NCBI GenBank assembly: GCA_016710525.1
Contig: JADJVQ010000042.1
Span: forward strand, 1-64,000
Direction: 5' to 3'
Length of the DNA: 64,000 nucleotides
From: Burkholderiaceae bacterium
GTDB lineage: Bacteria; Pseudomonadota; Gammaproteobacteria; Burkholderiales; Burkholderiaceae_E
The translations under genes were made by a program, and so were the position numbers. The notes beneath the pieces are model-generated. The model saw only the letters and a program-made list of their open reading frames with translations. It searched no databases and was not told the DNA's origin. Positions 16,373-25,160 of the stretch are shown here, piece after piece (within the stretch, counting starts at the first letter, position 1; every line of letters starts with the position of its first letter).

Positions 16373-17531
16373 GGACACTCCCTGGCGAGCCGTAGGTGGC
16401 GCGGATGGTTTCGGTGTGCTGACCCAGTTGCGGCGGGCCGACCGTGACGGGCAGGGTCTGCCCGTTGAATCGCACCGGCGAGCCGAAGGTGCGCGTCATC
16501 GTGCCGTCGGGCAGCCGCAGCGGCTGCACCCAGCCCATGTGCTCGACCTGCGGATCGGCCAGCGCGGACTCATAGTCGTTGATGGGCGCGTGCGGCACTC
16601 CGGCTGCCTCGAAGGCATGCAGCCAATGGGCCGCGGTCTGGCCGGCAAACACAGGGTCCAGCACCTCCTTGAGCGCCGCCTGGTTCGTGGCCCGATCCAG
16701 CGTGGACTTGAAGCGCGGGTCGTCGGCCAGTTCGGGCATGCCCACCACATCGAGCACCTTCAGCCACAGCGAGTGGTTGCCGGCGGCGATGGCGAAATAG
16801 CCGTCCGATGCGGCGAACGCCCGGTACGGCGCATTGCGGGGATGGGCCGAGCCCAGTTTTTTGGGGTTGCGTCCGGTGCCGAACAGCTCGCTGGTCTGCA
16901 GTGCGGCGATGGCCAGCGTGCAGCCGAACATCGGAATGTCGAGATGGGCGCCGGGGGCGCCGCTGCGCACGGCCATCAGCGCCGACGCGATCGAAAACGC
17001 GCCATACAGGCCCGATGAGAAGTCTGCGATCGGCACCCCGCACTTGACCGGCGCACCGCCGTCCTCGCCGGTCACGCTCATCACGCCGGCGGCCGCCTGG
17101 ATGGTCAGGTCGAAGCCGCCTTCGCCCGAGCGCGGTCCGCTCTGGCCGAACGCCGAGATCGAGCAGTAGACCAGCGAGGGCTTCAGGGCGGACAGCGCCG
17201 CATAACCGAGCCCGAGGCGGTCCATCACTCCCGGGCGGTTGTTTTCGATCAGCACATCGCTGTCCAGCACCAGCCGGCGCGCGGTCTGGGCATCGGCGGG
17301 GAGCTTCAGGTCCAGCACCATCGATCGCTTGTTGCGGTTGACCGAGGCGAAGTTCTCGCTGAAGCCATTGGTGATGGGGGGCCATTGGCGCAACCCGTCG
17401 CCCGAGGGCGGTTCGATCTTGATCACGTCGGCGCCCATGTCGGCCAGCAGCATCGCGCAGAAGGGGCCGGCAGCGGTGGTGCAGAACTCGACCACTTTGA
17501 CGCCCGACAAGGGCTGGTTGATGGCGTTCAT
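16365..17531 (-). CDS. CaiB/BaiF family CoA-transferase
   Basis: A 388-residue class III CoA-transferase. It starts MNAINQPLSGVKVVEFCTTA and has the family pattern AGPFCAMLLADMGADVIKIE, FASVNRNKRSMVLDLK, and PSLVYCSISAFGQSGPRSGE, followed by FDLTIQAAAGVMSVTGEDGG carrying the active-site aspartate near residue 140. Formyl-, succinyl- or acyl-CoA is the usual donor. It begins the run with the cysteine-dioxygenase-like and enoyl-CoA hydratase genes, and its upstream gap holds tandem repeats that may bind the adjacent AraC regulator. The substrate acid is unknown. Confidence 0.9.
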   Translation of the reverse strand: MNAINQPLSGVKVVEFCTTAAGPFCAMLLADMGADVIKIEPPSGDGLRQWPPITNGFSENFASVNRNKRSMVLDLKLPADAQTARRLVLDSDVLIENNRPGVMDRLGLGYAALSALKPSLVYCSISAFGQSGPRSGEGGFDLTIQAAAGVMSVTGEDGGAPVKCGVPIADFSSGLYGAFSIASALMAVRSGAPGAHLDIPMFGCTLAIAALQTSELFGTGRNPKKLGSAHPRNAPYRAFAASDGYFAIAAGNHSLWLKVLDVVGMPELADDPRFKSTLDRATNQAALKEVLDPVFAGQTAAHWLHAFEAAGVPHAPINDYESALADPQVEHMGWVQPLRLPDGTMTRTFGSPVRFNGQTLPVTVGPPQLGQHTETIRATYGSPGSVHE

Positions 17532-17614
17532 GAGGGATCGTTCGATGGGTTGATGGAATCCATCCGACGAAGTCTAGGCGGGGCAGGGCGTGCGCGCTTT
17601 CGACAGACAGACAA

Positions 17615-17641
17615 CGACTGTCGATGAAACGACAATCGATG
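17615..17641 (-). promoter_or_regulatory. Tandem direct repeat, candidate AraC-family binding site
   Basis: Two 12-base copies in the same orientation, CGACTGTCGATG at 17615-17626 and CGACAATCGATG at 17630-17641, differ at two positions and are 3 bases apart. A GACA-rich run lies next to them from about 17601. AraC-family proteins typically bind tandem half-sites. The repeat is in the 114-base gap between the end of the araC-type gene and the start of caiB, about 85 bases upstream of caiB. Confidence 0.45.
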
Positions 17642-17645
17642 CGGC

Positions 17646-18374
17646 TTAGCCGGAGGCGACCAGATGCTGGCGCGGGCTGTAGCCCATCTCGCGCATGAAC
17701 ATGAACGAAAACGCCGACGTCGACCCGTACCCCAGCGTCAGCGACGTGGCGGTCACGCTCAGGCCTGCGCCCAGCAGCTCCAGCGACTTGACCAGCCGCA
17801 TGCGGCGCTTCCATTCCCGGAAGGTCAGGCCGACGTCCTCCTGGAAGTGCCGGGTCAGGGTGCGGCTCGAGGCGCCGAGCTGGCTGCCCCAGTCGGCCAT
17901 GCTGCGCGGGTCGGCAGGCGCCATGTAGAGCGCTTCGCAGATCTGGCGCAGCATCGGGGTTCGCGGCCAGGGCAACGACATCTTCAGCAGCGACAGGCGC
18001 GGCAGATGAGCCAGGATCAGCTGGCAGACCTTGTTGCGGTAGACCCGTGCATCGGCCTTCGTGCCGGTGCCGGCGGCCTCCAGGATCAGTTCGCGCATCA
18101 GCGGCGTGATCTTCACCACCGCGCTGCCCGCGGGCATCGCAACCCGCGTCTTCGCATCGACATACAGGCTGCGGAATTCGGCCCCATGGGTCGAGCCGAC
18201 CGCATGTTCGACGCCGGCCGGAATCCAGATGGCCTGCTCGGGGCTGATCACCACCCAATGGTCCTGGACCGCCACCGTCAGGGAACCGGAGATGGCGTAG
18301 ATCAGCTGATGCCAGCGATGGCGGTGCATCGGGAAGCGGTGGCGCGCAGCGAGGCTCTGCACCCGCACGTACAC
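17646..18374 (-). CDS. AraC-family transcriptional regulator
   Basis: A 242-residue regulator from GTG 18374, the first usable start in frame. The N-terminal cupin sensing domain has FPMHRHRWHQLIYAISGSLT and EQAIWIPAGVEHAV. The C-terminal double HTH reads GASSRTLTRHFQEDVGLTFR and then ATSLTLGYGSTSAFSFMFMR EMGYSPRQ, the AraC signature. The frame stays open upstream to 18467 (with TAELAWQRQGWPCPPELRRL) but lacks ATG, GTG or TTG there, although that stretch looks protein-like, so the N-terminus may be misread. It likely controls the caiB-dioxygenase-crotonase genes that follow on the same strand, or the binding-protein gene before it. Confidence 0.85.
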   Translation of the reverse strand: MYVRVQSLAARHRFPMHRHRWHQLIYAISGSLTVAVQDHWVVISPEQAIWIPAGVEHAVGSTHGAEFRSLYVDAKTRVAMPAGSAVVKITPLMRELILEAAGTGTKADARVYRNKVCQLILAHLPRLSLLKMSLPWPRTPMLRQICEALYMAPADPRSMADWGSQLGASSRTLTRHFQEDVGLTFREWKRRMRLVKSLELLGAGLSVTATSLTLGYGSTSAFSFMFMREMGYSPRQHLVASG

Positions 18375-18467
18375 CGGCGACGGCAGGCGGCGCAGCTCGG
18401 GCGGGCAGGGCCAGCCCTGCCGCTGCCAGGCCAGCTCGGCGGTGTTCTGGTCCCGTCCGGGCAGACA

Positions 18468-19982
18468 TCAGCGAGCCGCGATCAGGCCGTCGGGCACCGG
18501 CACGATGCCCTTCACATTGGCGCCCGAGATGCTGTAGTTGTTGAAGTAGGTCAGCTGCAGGTAGGGCAGATCCTTGGCCAGCAGGTTGTTCACCTGGCGA
18601 TAGATCTTCAGGCGCTCGGCCGGGTCGGTGGTGGCGCGACCGGCGTCCAGCAGCTTGTCCATCTCGGGGTTCTTGTAGGCGGTGCGGTTCACCGTGCCCT
18701 TGGAGTGGAACACGCCGTACACGTTGCGGTCGGGGTCGATGCCGCCCTGCCAGCGGTACAGCATGACCTGGTACTGGCGGCCCATGGCGGCGCGAATCAG
18801 CTGCACCTGTTCGGTCGGGATGATCTCGGTCTCGATCCCGGCCTTCTTCCACATCTGCTGCAGCACCTGGGCATTGAGCGCCGACAACGGCGCGCCGCTG
18901 ATCGACAGCTTGATCTTGACCGGTTTGCCATACTCGGCCATCAGCTTCTTGGCCTTGGCCAGATCGTATTTGGGGTAGTTCTCGACCTGCTCATGGGGCG
19001 CCAGGCCCGTGCCGAACGGCGTGTTGGCGATCTTGGCCAGGCCCTTGTTCAGCACCTTGTTCATGGTGTCGCGGTCCAGCGCATGGGCCATCGCCAGGCG
19101 CACCCGCGGGTCCGACACATCGGGCTGTTCCGTGTTGATCATCACGAAGATCGAGCCCAGGCTGCCCGGATCGTGGATGGTCAGTTTCTTGTTCGCCCGG
19201 GCCTCGATCACTTCCTTGGCCGGCGCGTTCATCGCGATGTCCAGGTTGCCGGCCTTCAGGCTGGCCATCCGGGTCTGCTCGTCGGGCATCGGGCGCAGCA
19301 CCACTTCATCGAGGTGCACCGGGCCCTTCCAGTAGGCGCTGTTGCGCACGAACACGATCTGCGAGCCACGCCGCCATTCCTTGAAGACGAACGGGCCCGT
19401 ACCGACCGGGTTGGACACGTAGTTTTCACCATGCTTCTTGGCCGCGGTGGGCGACACGATCATGCCCGAGGTGTCGGCCAGGGTGGCGAGGAAGTGCGCC
19501 GAGGGTGCCTTCATCTTGAACATGACTTCCAGCGGTCCGGTCGCCTCGATGCTGCCGATGCCCGCCAGGTCGGCGGCCCAGCGGTAGCGGTTCTTGGGGT
19601 CCATCAGGCGCTTGAAGTGTTCGACGACCGCGGCCGCATCGAAGGGCGTCTCGTCATGGAACTTCACGCCGCTGCGCAGCTTCAGCTTGAACCAGGTGGC
19701 GTCGGGCGCGGATTCGAACTTCTCGGCGAGGTTGGGCAGCAGGTTGCCCTTGGGGCCGATGTCGAGCAGGGTGTCGTAGACGGTGATGCCGGCCTGCTTG
19801 TCGTTGAACGACGAAATCACCAGCGGGTCCAGCCCCTGCAGGTCGCTCTCGAGCGAGATCGACAGCGAGCCTCCGCGCATGGGGCTCTGGGCGCCGACGC
19901 CCGAGGCGCTCAGCGCCAGCGCAATGGCCAGCGACGATTGCAGCACACGCGCCCGCAGCCGGCGCGAATAAGTCAGATTCAC
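18468..19982 (-). CDS. ABC transporter substrate-binding protein, family 5 (peptide/nickel type)
   Basis: A 504-residue periplasmic binding protein with a signal peptide (MNLTYSRRLRARVLQSSLAI ending near VGAQSP). It has the SBP_bac_5 layout: LDPLVISSFNDKQAGITVYD, NLAEKFESAPDATWFKLKLR, SGVKFHDETPFDAAAVVEHF near residue 105, and NPVGTGPFVFKEWRRGSQIV near residue 190. Such proteins feed DppBCDF-like ABC permeases for peptides, opines or related solutes, but no permease genes are adjacent. Its stop (TGA at 18468-18470) lies just before the AraC-type reading frame, so the two may be cotranscribed. Confidence 0.9.
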   Translation of the reverse strand: MNLTYSRRLRARVLQSSLAIALALSASGVGAQSPMRGGSLSISLESDLQGLDPLVISSFNDKQAGITVYDTLLDIGPKGNLLPNLAEKFESAPDATWFKLKLRSGVKFHDETPFDAAAVVEHFKRLMDPKNRYRWAADLAGIGSIEATGPLEVMFKMKAPSAHFLATLADTSGMIVSPTAAKKHGENYVSNPVGTGPFVFKEWRRGSQIVFVRNSAYWKGPVHLDEVVLRPMPDEQTRMASLKAGNLDIAMNAPAKEVIEARANKKLTIHDPGSLGSIFVMINTEQPDVSDPRVRLAMAHALDRDTMNKVLNKGLAKIANTPFGTGLAPHEQVENYPKYDLAKAKKLMAEYGKPVKIKLSISGAPLSALNAQVLQQMWKKAGIETEIIPTEQVQLIRAAMGRQYQVMLYRWQGGIDPDRNVYGVFHSKGTVNRTAYKNPEMDKLLDAGRATTDPAERLKIYRQVNNLLAKDLPYLQLTYFNNYSISGANVKGIVPVPDGLIAAR

Positions 19983-20131
19983 GTGGTATCTCCGTTGTGT
20001 GGTCAGAACCGCTTTGACGCCGTGACTGGCCCAATGGCGGCCAGCCCGGCATGCGGGTTGCCCACTTTATACTGCACCGCGAGCGAGTCCGGAACAATCC
20101 GCACTTGATTCGACACCCGCGGAGTTCAAAC

Positions 20132-21610
20132 ATGACACCCCAGAACCTGCTGATCCTGCTGTCCGACGAGCACAATCCGAAGGTGATGGGCTGCGCAGGG
20201 CATCCGGATGTCCATACCCCGCATCTGGATGCGCTGGCGGCGCGCGGCACGCGATTGACCCGCGCCTATTGCGCGAGCCCCATCTGCGTACCGGCACGGG
20301 CGGCGATGATGACCGGGCGCCCGGTGTACGAAACCGGATACTGGGACAACGTCGACGCGTGGGACGGCGTGGTGCCGGGCTGGTCCCACCGGCTGCGCGC
20401 GGCGGGCTACGAGGTGAGTTCGATCGGCAAGCTGCATTTCAGAGGCTGGCAGGGCGACGACTACGGATTTACCGAGACCTTGCTGCCCATGCACATCCAT
20501 GAAGGGCGTGGCATGACCCGGATGTTGCTGCGCGATCCGCCGCTTCCCCCGGGCAGCGGCGCCGGCATGCTGAGCAGCGCCAAGGCGGGCTACTCGGATT
20601 ACAACCGCTACGACGAGAACATCGTGGCAACGGCCAAGGCCTGGCTGGCCGAGCGTGGCGCCGACCCCGCGCGCCGCTCGAGCAAACCTTGGGTGCTGAT
20701 GGTGTCGATGGTGGCGCCGCATTTTCCTCTGACGGTGCCGGAGCCGTTCTTTTCGAGGTACGCCTCGCGTCCGCTGCCGATGCCCAAGGACTATGTGTTC
20801 GGCATCCATGCGGGCATGCATCCGTTCATCCAGGATTACGCGCGCCAGTCCAGCTACAACCTGCCGTTCAAGAACGACGCCGATGTGCGTCGCGCCCTGG
20901 CCGGCTACTACGGGCTGGTCACGTTCCTGGACCACCAGGTGGGTGAATTGCTGCGCACGCTGGATGAAACCGGGCTGGCCGGCGATACGCGCGTCGTCTA
21001 CCTCAGCGACCACGGCGACAATACCGGCGCACGCGGCCTGTGGGGCAAGAGCACGATGTACGACGAGTCCGCCGGCGTGCCGCTGATCATCGCGGGCCAG
21101 GGTGTGCCGCAGGGGCAGATCGTGTCGACTCCCTGCAGTCATCTCGATCTTTATGCCACCGTGCTCGACGCGGTCGGCCTGCGTGAAGAGCCCACGCTGG
21201 ATGCGCAGGTGGGCGGCCATTCGGTGTCGTGGTTCGCGATGCCGCAGGCGGCAGATCCGTCGCGCATCGTGCTGTCGGAGTACCACACGGTGGGCTCGAA
21301 GGCCGCGCTGTTCATGCTCACCGACAGCCGCTACAAGTACATTCATTACTGCGGCCTGCAGCCCCAGCTGTTCGATCTTCAGACGGACCCGGAAGAGCGC
21401 GACGACCTGCTGGCGCAGGCGGCAATCGGTGCCGATGCGGTGGCCGTGGCCGAACGTTTCGAGGCCGCGCTGCGTGCACGGATGGATCCGGATGAAGTCG
21501 ATCGTCGGGCCAAGACTCGGCAGGCCGAACTGATCGAGTTGTTTGGCGGCCTCGAAGCGGTGAAGGCCAATACCGGGGCGGGTGGCTTCACCCCGGTGCC
21601 AATAAGCTGA
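20132..21610 (+). CDS. Sulfatase (arylsulfatase/alkaline phosphatase fold), Cys-type
   Basis: A 492-residue sulfatase starting at ATG 20132 (MTPQNLLILLSDEHNPKVMG). The metal-binding aspartate is in LLSDEHNP. The active-site signature ICVPARAAMMTGR (residues about 50-62) contains C-x-P-x-R, whose cysteine must be converted to formylglycine. Metal ligands recur in VYLSDHGDNTGARGLWGKST near residue 290. No signal peptide is evident, so it is probably cytoplasmic, as choline-sulfatase-like enzymes often are. It is divergent from the binding-protein gene and convergent with the P450 operon. The sulfate ester used is unknown. Confidence 0.88.
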   Translation: MTPQNLLILLSDEHNPKVMGCAGHPDVHTPHLDALAARGTRLTRAYCASPICVPARAAMMTGRPVYETGYWDNVDAWDGVVPGWSHRLRAAGYEVSSIGKLHFRGWQGDDYGFTETLLPMHIHEGRGMTRMLLRDPPLPPGSGAGMLSSAKAGYSDYNRYDENIVATAKAWLAERGADPARRSSKPWVLMVSMVAPHFPLTVPEPFFSRYASRPLPMPKDYVFGIHAGMHPFIQDYARQSSYNLPFKNDADVRRALAGYYGLVTFLDHQVGELLRTLDETGLAGDTRVVYLSDHGDNTGARGLWGKSTMYDESAGVPLIIAGQGVPQGQIVSTPCSHLDLYATVLDAVGLREEPTLDAQVGGHSVSWFAMPQAADPSRIVLSEYHTVGSKAALFMLTDSRYKYIHYCGLQPQLFDLQTDPEERDDLLAQAAIGADAVAVAERFEAALRARMDPDEVDRRAKTRQAELIELFGGLEAVKANTGAGGFTPVPIS

Positions 21611-21674
21611 CCAGCGGGCAGTGCTGCGGGCCGGGGCGGCAGCCCCGGTCGGCAAGCGCGTGCGGGCGCCTCGT

Positions 21675-22922
21675 TCAGCCCGGAATGCGAACCGGCAGCG
21701 AGGTGAACCCGTGCACGAAGCACGAGGAAACCCGTTCGGGTTCGCCAACCACTTCGATCATCGGGAACCGAGCGAGCGCTTCTTCCCAGAGGATCTGCAA
21801 CTGCATCTCGGCCAGCCGGTTGCCCACGCAGCGGTGGATGCCGAAGCCGAACGAGATGTGCTGGCGCGGCCGGGCGCGATCGACGATGAAGGCGTCCGGG
21901 TTCTCGATGACCTCGTCATCGCGATTGCCCGAGATGTACCACATCACCACCTTGTCGCCCGCCTTGATCTGCTTGCCGCCGAGCTCGGTATCGACCAGCG
22001 CGGTGCGGCGCATGTGCGACAGCGGGGTCTGGTAGCGGATGATTTCCGAGACCGCGCTGGGGATCAGCTTGCGGTTCTCGCGCAGCTTGGCGTACTGGTC
22101 CGGGTTCTGATTCAGGAACAGCAGGCCGCCGGTGATCGAGTTGCGGGTCGTGTCGTTGCCGCCCACGATCAGCAGCACCAGGTTGCCCAGAAACTCGGCC
22201 GGATTCATGTTCCGCGTGGCCGGCGCATGCGCCATCATCGAGATCAGATCGGTGCTGGGCGGCGCATTGACGCGCTCGTTCCACAGCCGGGTGAAGTACT
22301 TCGCGCACTCCATGAGCTCGGCCTCGCGACGGGCCCAGCCCTCGGCGCCGGAGCCCGCGGGGATCGTGGTCGCGACATCGGACCAGTGGGTGAGCAGGCG
22401 CCGGTCTTCGAAGGGAAAGTCGAACAGCGTGGCGAGCATCTGGGTCGTCAGCTCGATGGAGACCTTGTCGACCCAGTTGAACGTTTCGTTGCGCGGCAGG
22501 CTCTCGAGGATCGCCACGGCCCGCGAGCGGATCAGGGACTCGAGCTTGGCCAGATTGGCCGGCGCGACGATCGGGCTGACCGCCATGCGCTGGGCGTCGT
22601 GCTTGGGCGGATCCATCGAGATGAAATTGGGCCGGCGCATCTGCGACGGGACTTCGAAAAGGGTGATGCCGCCCAGGCTGGATTCGGAGGAGAACACCTG
22701 GTGGTTGGTGTCCACCGTGACGATGTCCTTGTACTTGGTCACCGACCAGAACGGACCGTGCTGGCCCTCCGGAAGGTAGTGGATGGGCGCCTCGCGGCGC
22801 AGGCGCGCCAGGTAAGGCCAGACGGTGTCGGTTCGGAACAGTTCGCCGTCGGACAGGTCGATCTTGTCCAGCGGCACCGCCTGCGCCTGCGCGCGGGCCT
22901 CGAGCATCGAAATCGCGTTCAT
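21675..22922 (-). CDS. Cytochrome P450, CYP153-like
   Basis: A 415-residue soluble bacterial P450. It has the I-helix oxygen-activation motif GGNDTTRNSITGG near residue 255, the ExxR motif in EIIRYQTPLSHMRRTALVDT, and the haem-cysteine loop FGFGIHRCVGNRLAEMQ near residue 355. The TTRNS I-helix, 'GDKVVMWYISGNRD' and 'LWEEALARFPMIEVVGEPER' resemble CYP153-type alkane or fatty-acid omega-hydroxylases; the subfamily is my inference. No ferredoxin or reductase partner is adjacent. It lies 31 bases after a TauD-family dioxygenase gene on the same strand. Confidence 0.85.
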   Translation of the reverse strand: MNAISMLEARAQAQAVPLDKIDLSDGELFRTDTVWPYLARLRREAPIHYLPEGQHGPFWSVTKYKDIVTVDTNHQVFSSESSLGGITLFEVPSQMRRPNFISMDPPKHDAQRMAVSPIVAPANLAKLESLIRSRAVAILESLPRNETFNWVDKVSIELTTQMLATLFDFPFEDRRLLTHWSDVATTIPAGSGAEGWARREAELMECAKYFTRLWNERVNAPPSTDLISMMAHAPATRNMNPAEFLGNLVLLIVGGNDTTRNSITGGLLFLNQNPDQYAKLRENRKLIPSAVSEIIRYQTPLSHMRRTALVDTELGGKQIKAGDKVVMWYISGNRDDEVIENPDAFIVDRARPRQHISFGFGIHRCVGNRLAEMQLQILWEEALARFPMIEVVGEPERVSSCFVHGFTSLPVRIPG

Positions 22923-22953
22923 CGGTTTCTCCTTGGGGTCGGTTTGTCGGGCA

Positions 22954-24015
22954 TCAGTGCGCCAGTTCGGCCCTGAGCGCCGAGAGATCGAAGATGGGCG
23001 GGCGCGGATTGCGCTGCCAGATCTGCATGTCGTCGTAGCGGGCGAGGTAGGACTCGGGCAATGACCCGATGCGCCCCGTGTCCAGCCACAGGCGCAGCAG
23101 GTATCGGCGGCGTTCCTTTTCGGGCCAGTCTTCGTAGCTGGTGCGCGAATGCAGCGTGGTGTAGTTGCAGATGAACTGCATGTCGCCGGGCTGCAGTTCC
23201 ATGTCCAGGCGCAGGTCCTTGTCGTTGCACAGGCTGTCCATCAGGTCGAGGGCTTCGATCTGCTGCGGGGTGAGGCGCGGCAGCTCGGCGAAGCGCTGCG
23301 CCGAGGTGATGTAGGTGCGGTTGTAGCGGCACAGCAGGCGAGCGCCACACCACTCGAAGAACGCGCCGGTGTAGTAGGGCGGTTTGCCCGGCGGCTCCTC
23401 GCCGCGGCGATCCATGTGGAAGGGCTGATACATCACGCCGAGCAGGTCGGGGCGGCGCTCGAGCACCGCGTTGTGCACGGCCGTGGAACTGACGATGCGC
23501 GACAGTCCGCCGCTGCGCGCCGGGTGCACGCACATCAGGCCGACCACGTCCTGCGAGTCGTTGTGAAAGGGCAGCACCAGCTTGGTCTGGTAACCGCGCA
23601 CATTGGTGTTGGTGCGGAAGTCGACCCCCAGGTCGGTGACGTGGCCGAGCAGGTCGCCTTGCGCGTTCTGGGCGCGGCCCTCGCCCATGTGGGCGCCCAG
23701 GCCCCAGTAGATCAGGGCGGCGTCCTGGATCGGGTAGCGGCCGATGTCGAAGCCGCGCACCAGGGTGAAGCCGCGGCCGTCGATCACCTCGTCGATCATC
23801 GCGCGGATGCGCGCGGCGAGCGTGGGCAGCGGAAAATCCGACGCTTTCAGGTGCGGAATCTGCGCGCCCTTGCCCTTGGCGATCGCCAGCGCGGCCTGCA
23901 GTTCGTCGTTGTCGCTGGCGCTCAGACTCAGGATCCAGTCGGAGGAATGGCGCAGGTCGGCGCCCTTCCAGGCACTGGGGTGGTTGTACGGCTTGAAGGT
24001 GGCGGGTGCGTTCAT
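22954..24015 (-). CDS. TauD/TfdA-family 2-oxoglutarate-dependent dioxygenase (copy 1)
   Basis: A 353-residue protein from ATG 24015 (MNAPATFKPYNHPSAWKGAD). The non-haem iron site is visible as LPFHNDSQDVVGLMCVHPAR near residue 155 (H-x-D) and FICNYTTLHSRTSYEDWPEK near residue 310 (the distal His), with a following arginine for 2-oxoglutarate. TauD relatives hydroxylate a carbon next to sulfonate, sulfate or an ether, releasing the group. It is paralogous to the next gene upstream, and both share GYQTK, the H-x-D segment and the C-terminal 'ERRRxLLRLWL' stretch. It lies 56 bases downstream of that paralogue. Confidence 0.88.
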   Translation of the reverse strand: MNAPATFKPYNHPSAWKGADLRHSSDWILSLSASDNDELQAALAIAKGKGAQIPHLKASDFPLPTLAARIRAMIDEVIDGRGFTLVRGFDIGRYPIQDAALIYWGLGAHMGEGRAQNAQGDLLGHVTDLGVDFRTNTNVRGYQTKLVLPFHNDSQDVVGLMCVHPARSGGLSRIVSSTAVHNAVLERRPDLLGVMYQPFHMDRRGEEPPGKPPYYTGAFFEWCGARLLCRYNRTYITSAQRFAELPRLTPQQIEALDLMDSLCNDKDLRLDMELQPGDMQFICNYTTLHSRTSYEDWPEKERRRYLLRLWLDTGRIGSLPESYLARYDDMQIWQRNPRPPIFDLSALRAELAH

Positions 24016-24071
24016 GGTGGTTTGACCTGCGCTAGAGGGGCACGACGTGTCGGAGGGGCGTGGCGAACGGA

Positions 24072-25139
24072 TCAGCAGGGCTCCAGCGGGGCGACCCGCC
24101 GCACCCCGGCCAGTTCGATGCCGCCCGGGCGACCCTTGGCCGTTTTTTTCTGCGGGCCGCCGGCCTTCGAGGGCAAGGCCGGACCGTCGTCGCAGGACAG
24201 CCACAGGCGCAGCAGGTGACGGCGCCGCTCGGGCTCGGGCCGGTCCTCATAGGCGGTGCGCGAGTGAAGGATCGAATGGTTCAGCAGGAACTGCATGTCG
24301 CCGGGACGAAAATCCATGTCGAGCCGGATCGCGTCGTCGCTGGCCAGTGTTTCGACCATTTTGAGCGCCTCGCGCTGCGCGGCGGACAGCCGGGGCACTT
24401 CCGCGAAGGCCTGGGCCTTCTCGATCATGCTCTGCACCAGGAAAGCGATCATCCGCCCCTCGCAGTCCTGGAACAGCGGAATCTGGTAGGCAGGCGATTG
24501 ACCCGGGCTGATTTCGCCGACGCGCGAGAACCAGTAGCCGGCCTTCAGCAGTTCGGCCAGATCGGGGCGCCGGCGCACGAGTTCGTTCCAGACGGTGGTC
24601 GAACTGGCCACCCGCGACTGGCCTCCGGACAGGCCGGGCCGGATGCACAGCAGGCCGACGATGTCGCCGCCGTCAGTGTGGAACTGCAGCTCGGCCTTGG
24701 TCTGATAGCCGCGGGTGGTGGGGTCCTTGTAGTCCTTGCCCAGGTTGGCCACGTGGCCCAGCACATGCCCCAGGCCATTCTGGGAGATGGGTTCGCCCAG
24801 GTGCGTGCCCAGGCCATAGAACGCGGTGGCCGACTCGCGAAGACTGCGTTCGCCGCTCGGCCAGCCGCGCAGCAGCGCAATGGCGCAGCCGTGCAGCAGC
24901 TGCTGGCGGACCTGGCGCAGCTTCTGGCCCAGCGTGGGCAGGGGAAACTGGGCCGCCGTCAGGGTGACCAGGTCGATGTCGTTTTCGATGGCGCGGGCCA
25001 CGGCGTGGTCGAGTTCGGCGACGTCGGCCGGGGTCAGCGAATATTTCCAGTCCGTTCGGGCCGCCATGGCCGGGCCGTACCAGGCGCGGGCGTCGTCGTA
25101 GGTCTGCAGCTGATGGGTCGCGGGCGCGGCAAGCGTCAT
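24072..25139 (-). CDS. TauD/TfdA-family 2-oxoglutarate-dependent dioxygenase (copy 2)
   Basis: A 355-residue paralogue of the preceding entry, starting MTLAAPATHQLQTYDDARAW. The iron-binding H-x-D is in LQFHTDGGDIVGLLCIRPGL near residue 153, and the distal histidine is in FLLNHSILHSRTAYEDRPEP near residue 305. The C-terminal 35 residues (basic, Pro/Gly-rich, QKKTAKGRPGG) are an extension not shared with copy 1. It starts 21 bases after the stop of the TetR gene, so TetR-TauD-TauD-P450 looks like one transcript. Two tandem paralogues may act on successive substrates or form a heteromer; neither is shown by the sequence. Confidence 0.88.
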   Translation of the reverse strand: MTLAAPATHQLQTYDDARAWYGPAMAARTDWKYSLTPADVAELDHAVARAIENDIDLVTLTAAQFPLPTLGQKLRQVRQQLLHGCAIALLRGWPSGERSLRESATAFYGLGTHLGEPISQNGLGHVLGHVANLGKDYKDPTTRGYQTKAELQFHTDGGDIVGLLCIRPGLSGGQSRVASSTTVWNELVRRRPDLAELLKAGYWFSRVGEISPGQSPAYQIPLFQDCEGRMIAFLVQSMIEKAQAFAEVPRLSAAQREALKMVETLASDDAIRLDMDFRPGDMQFLLNHSILHSRTAYEDRPEPERRRHLLRLWLSCDDGPALPSKAGGPQKKTAKGRPGGIELAGVRRVAPLEPC

Positions 25140-25160
25140 GGAGGTCTCCCGGAGTTCTGG

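Noticed and set aside
16570..18852. A 760-residue open frame on the minus strand across CaiB and AraC genes.
   Set aside because: It is an alternative frame of real genes; the CaiB and AraC motifs are in other frames.
17664..20108. An 814-residue open frame on the plus strand.
   Set aside because: It lies opposite the AraC and binding-protein genes, is rich in His, Gln, Arg and Gly and shows no family motifs. It is an antisense shadow of GC-rich coding DNA.
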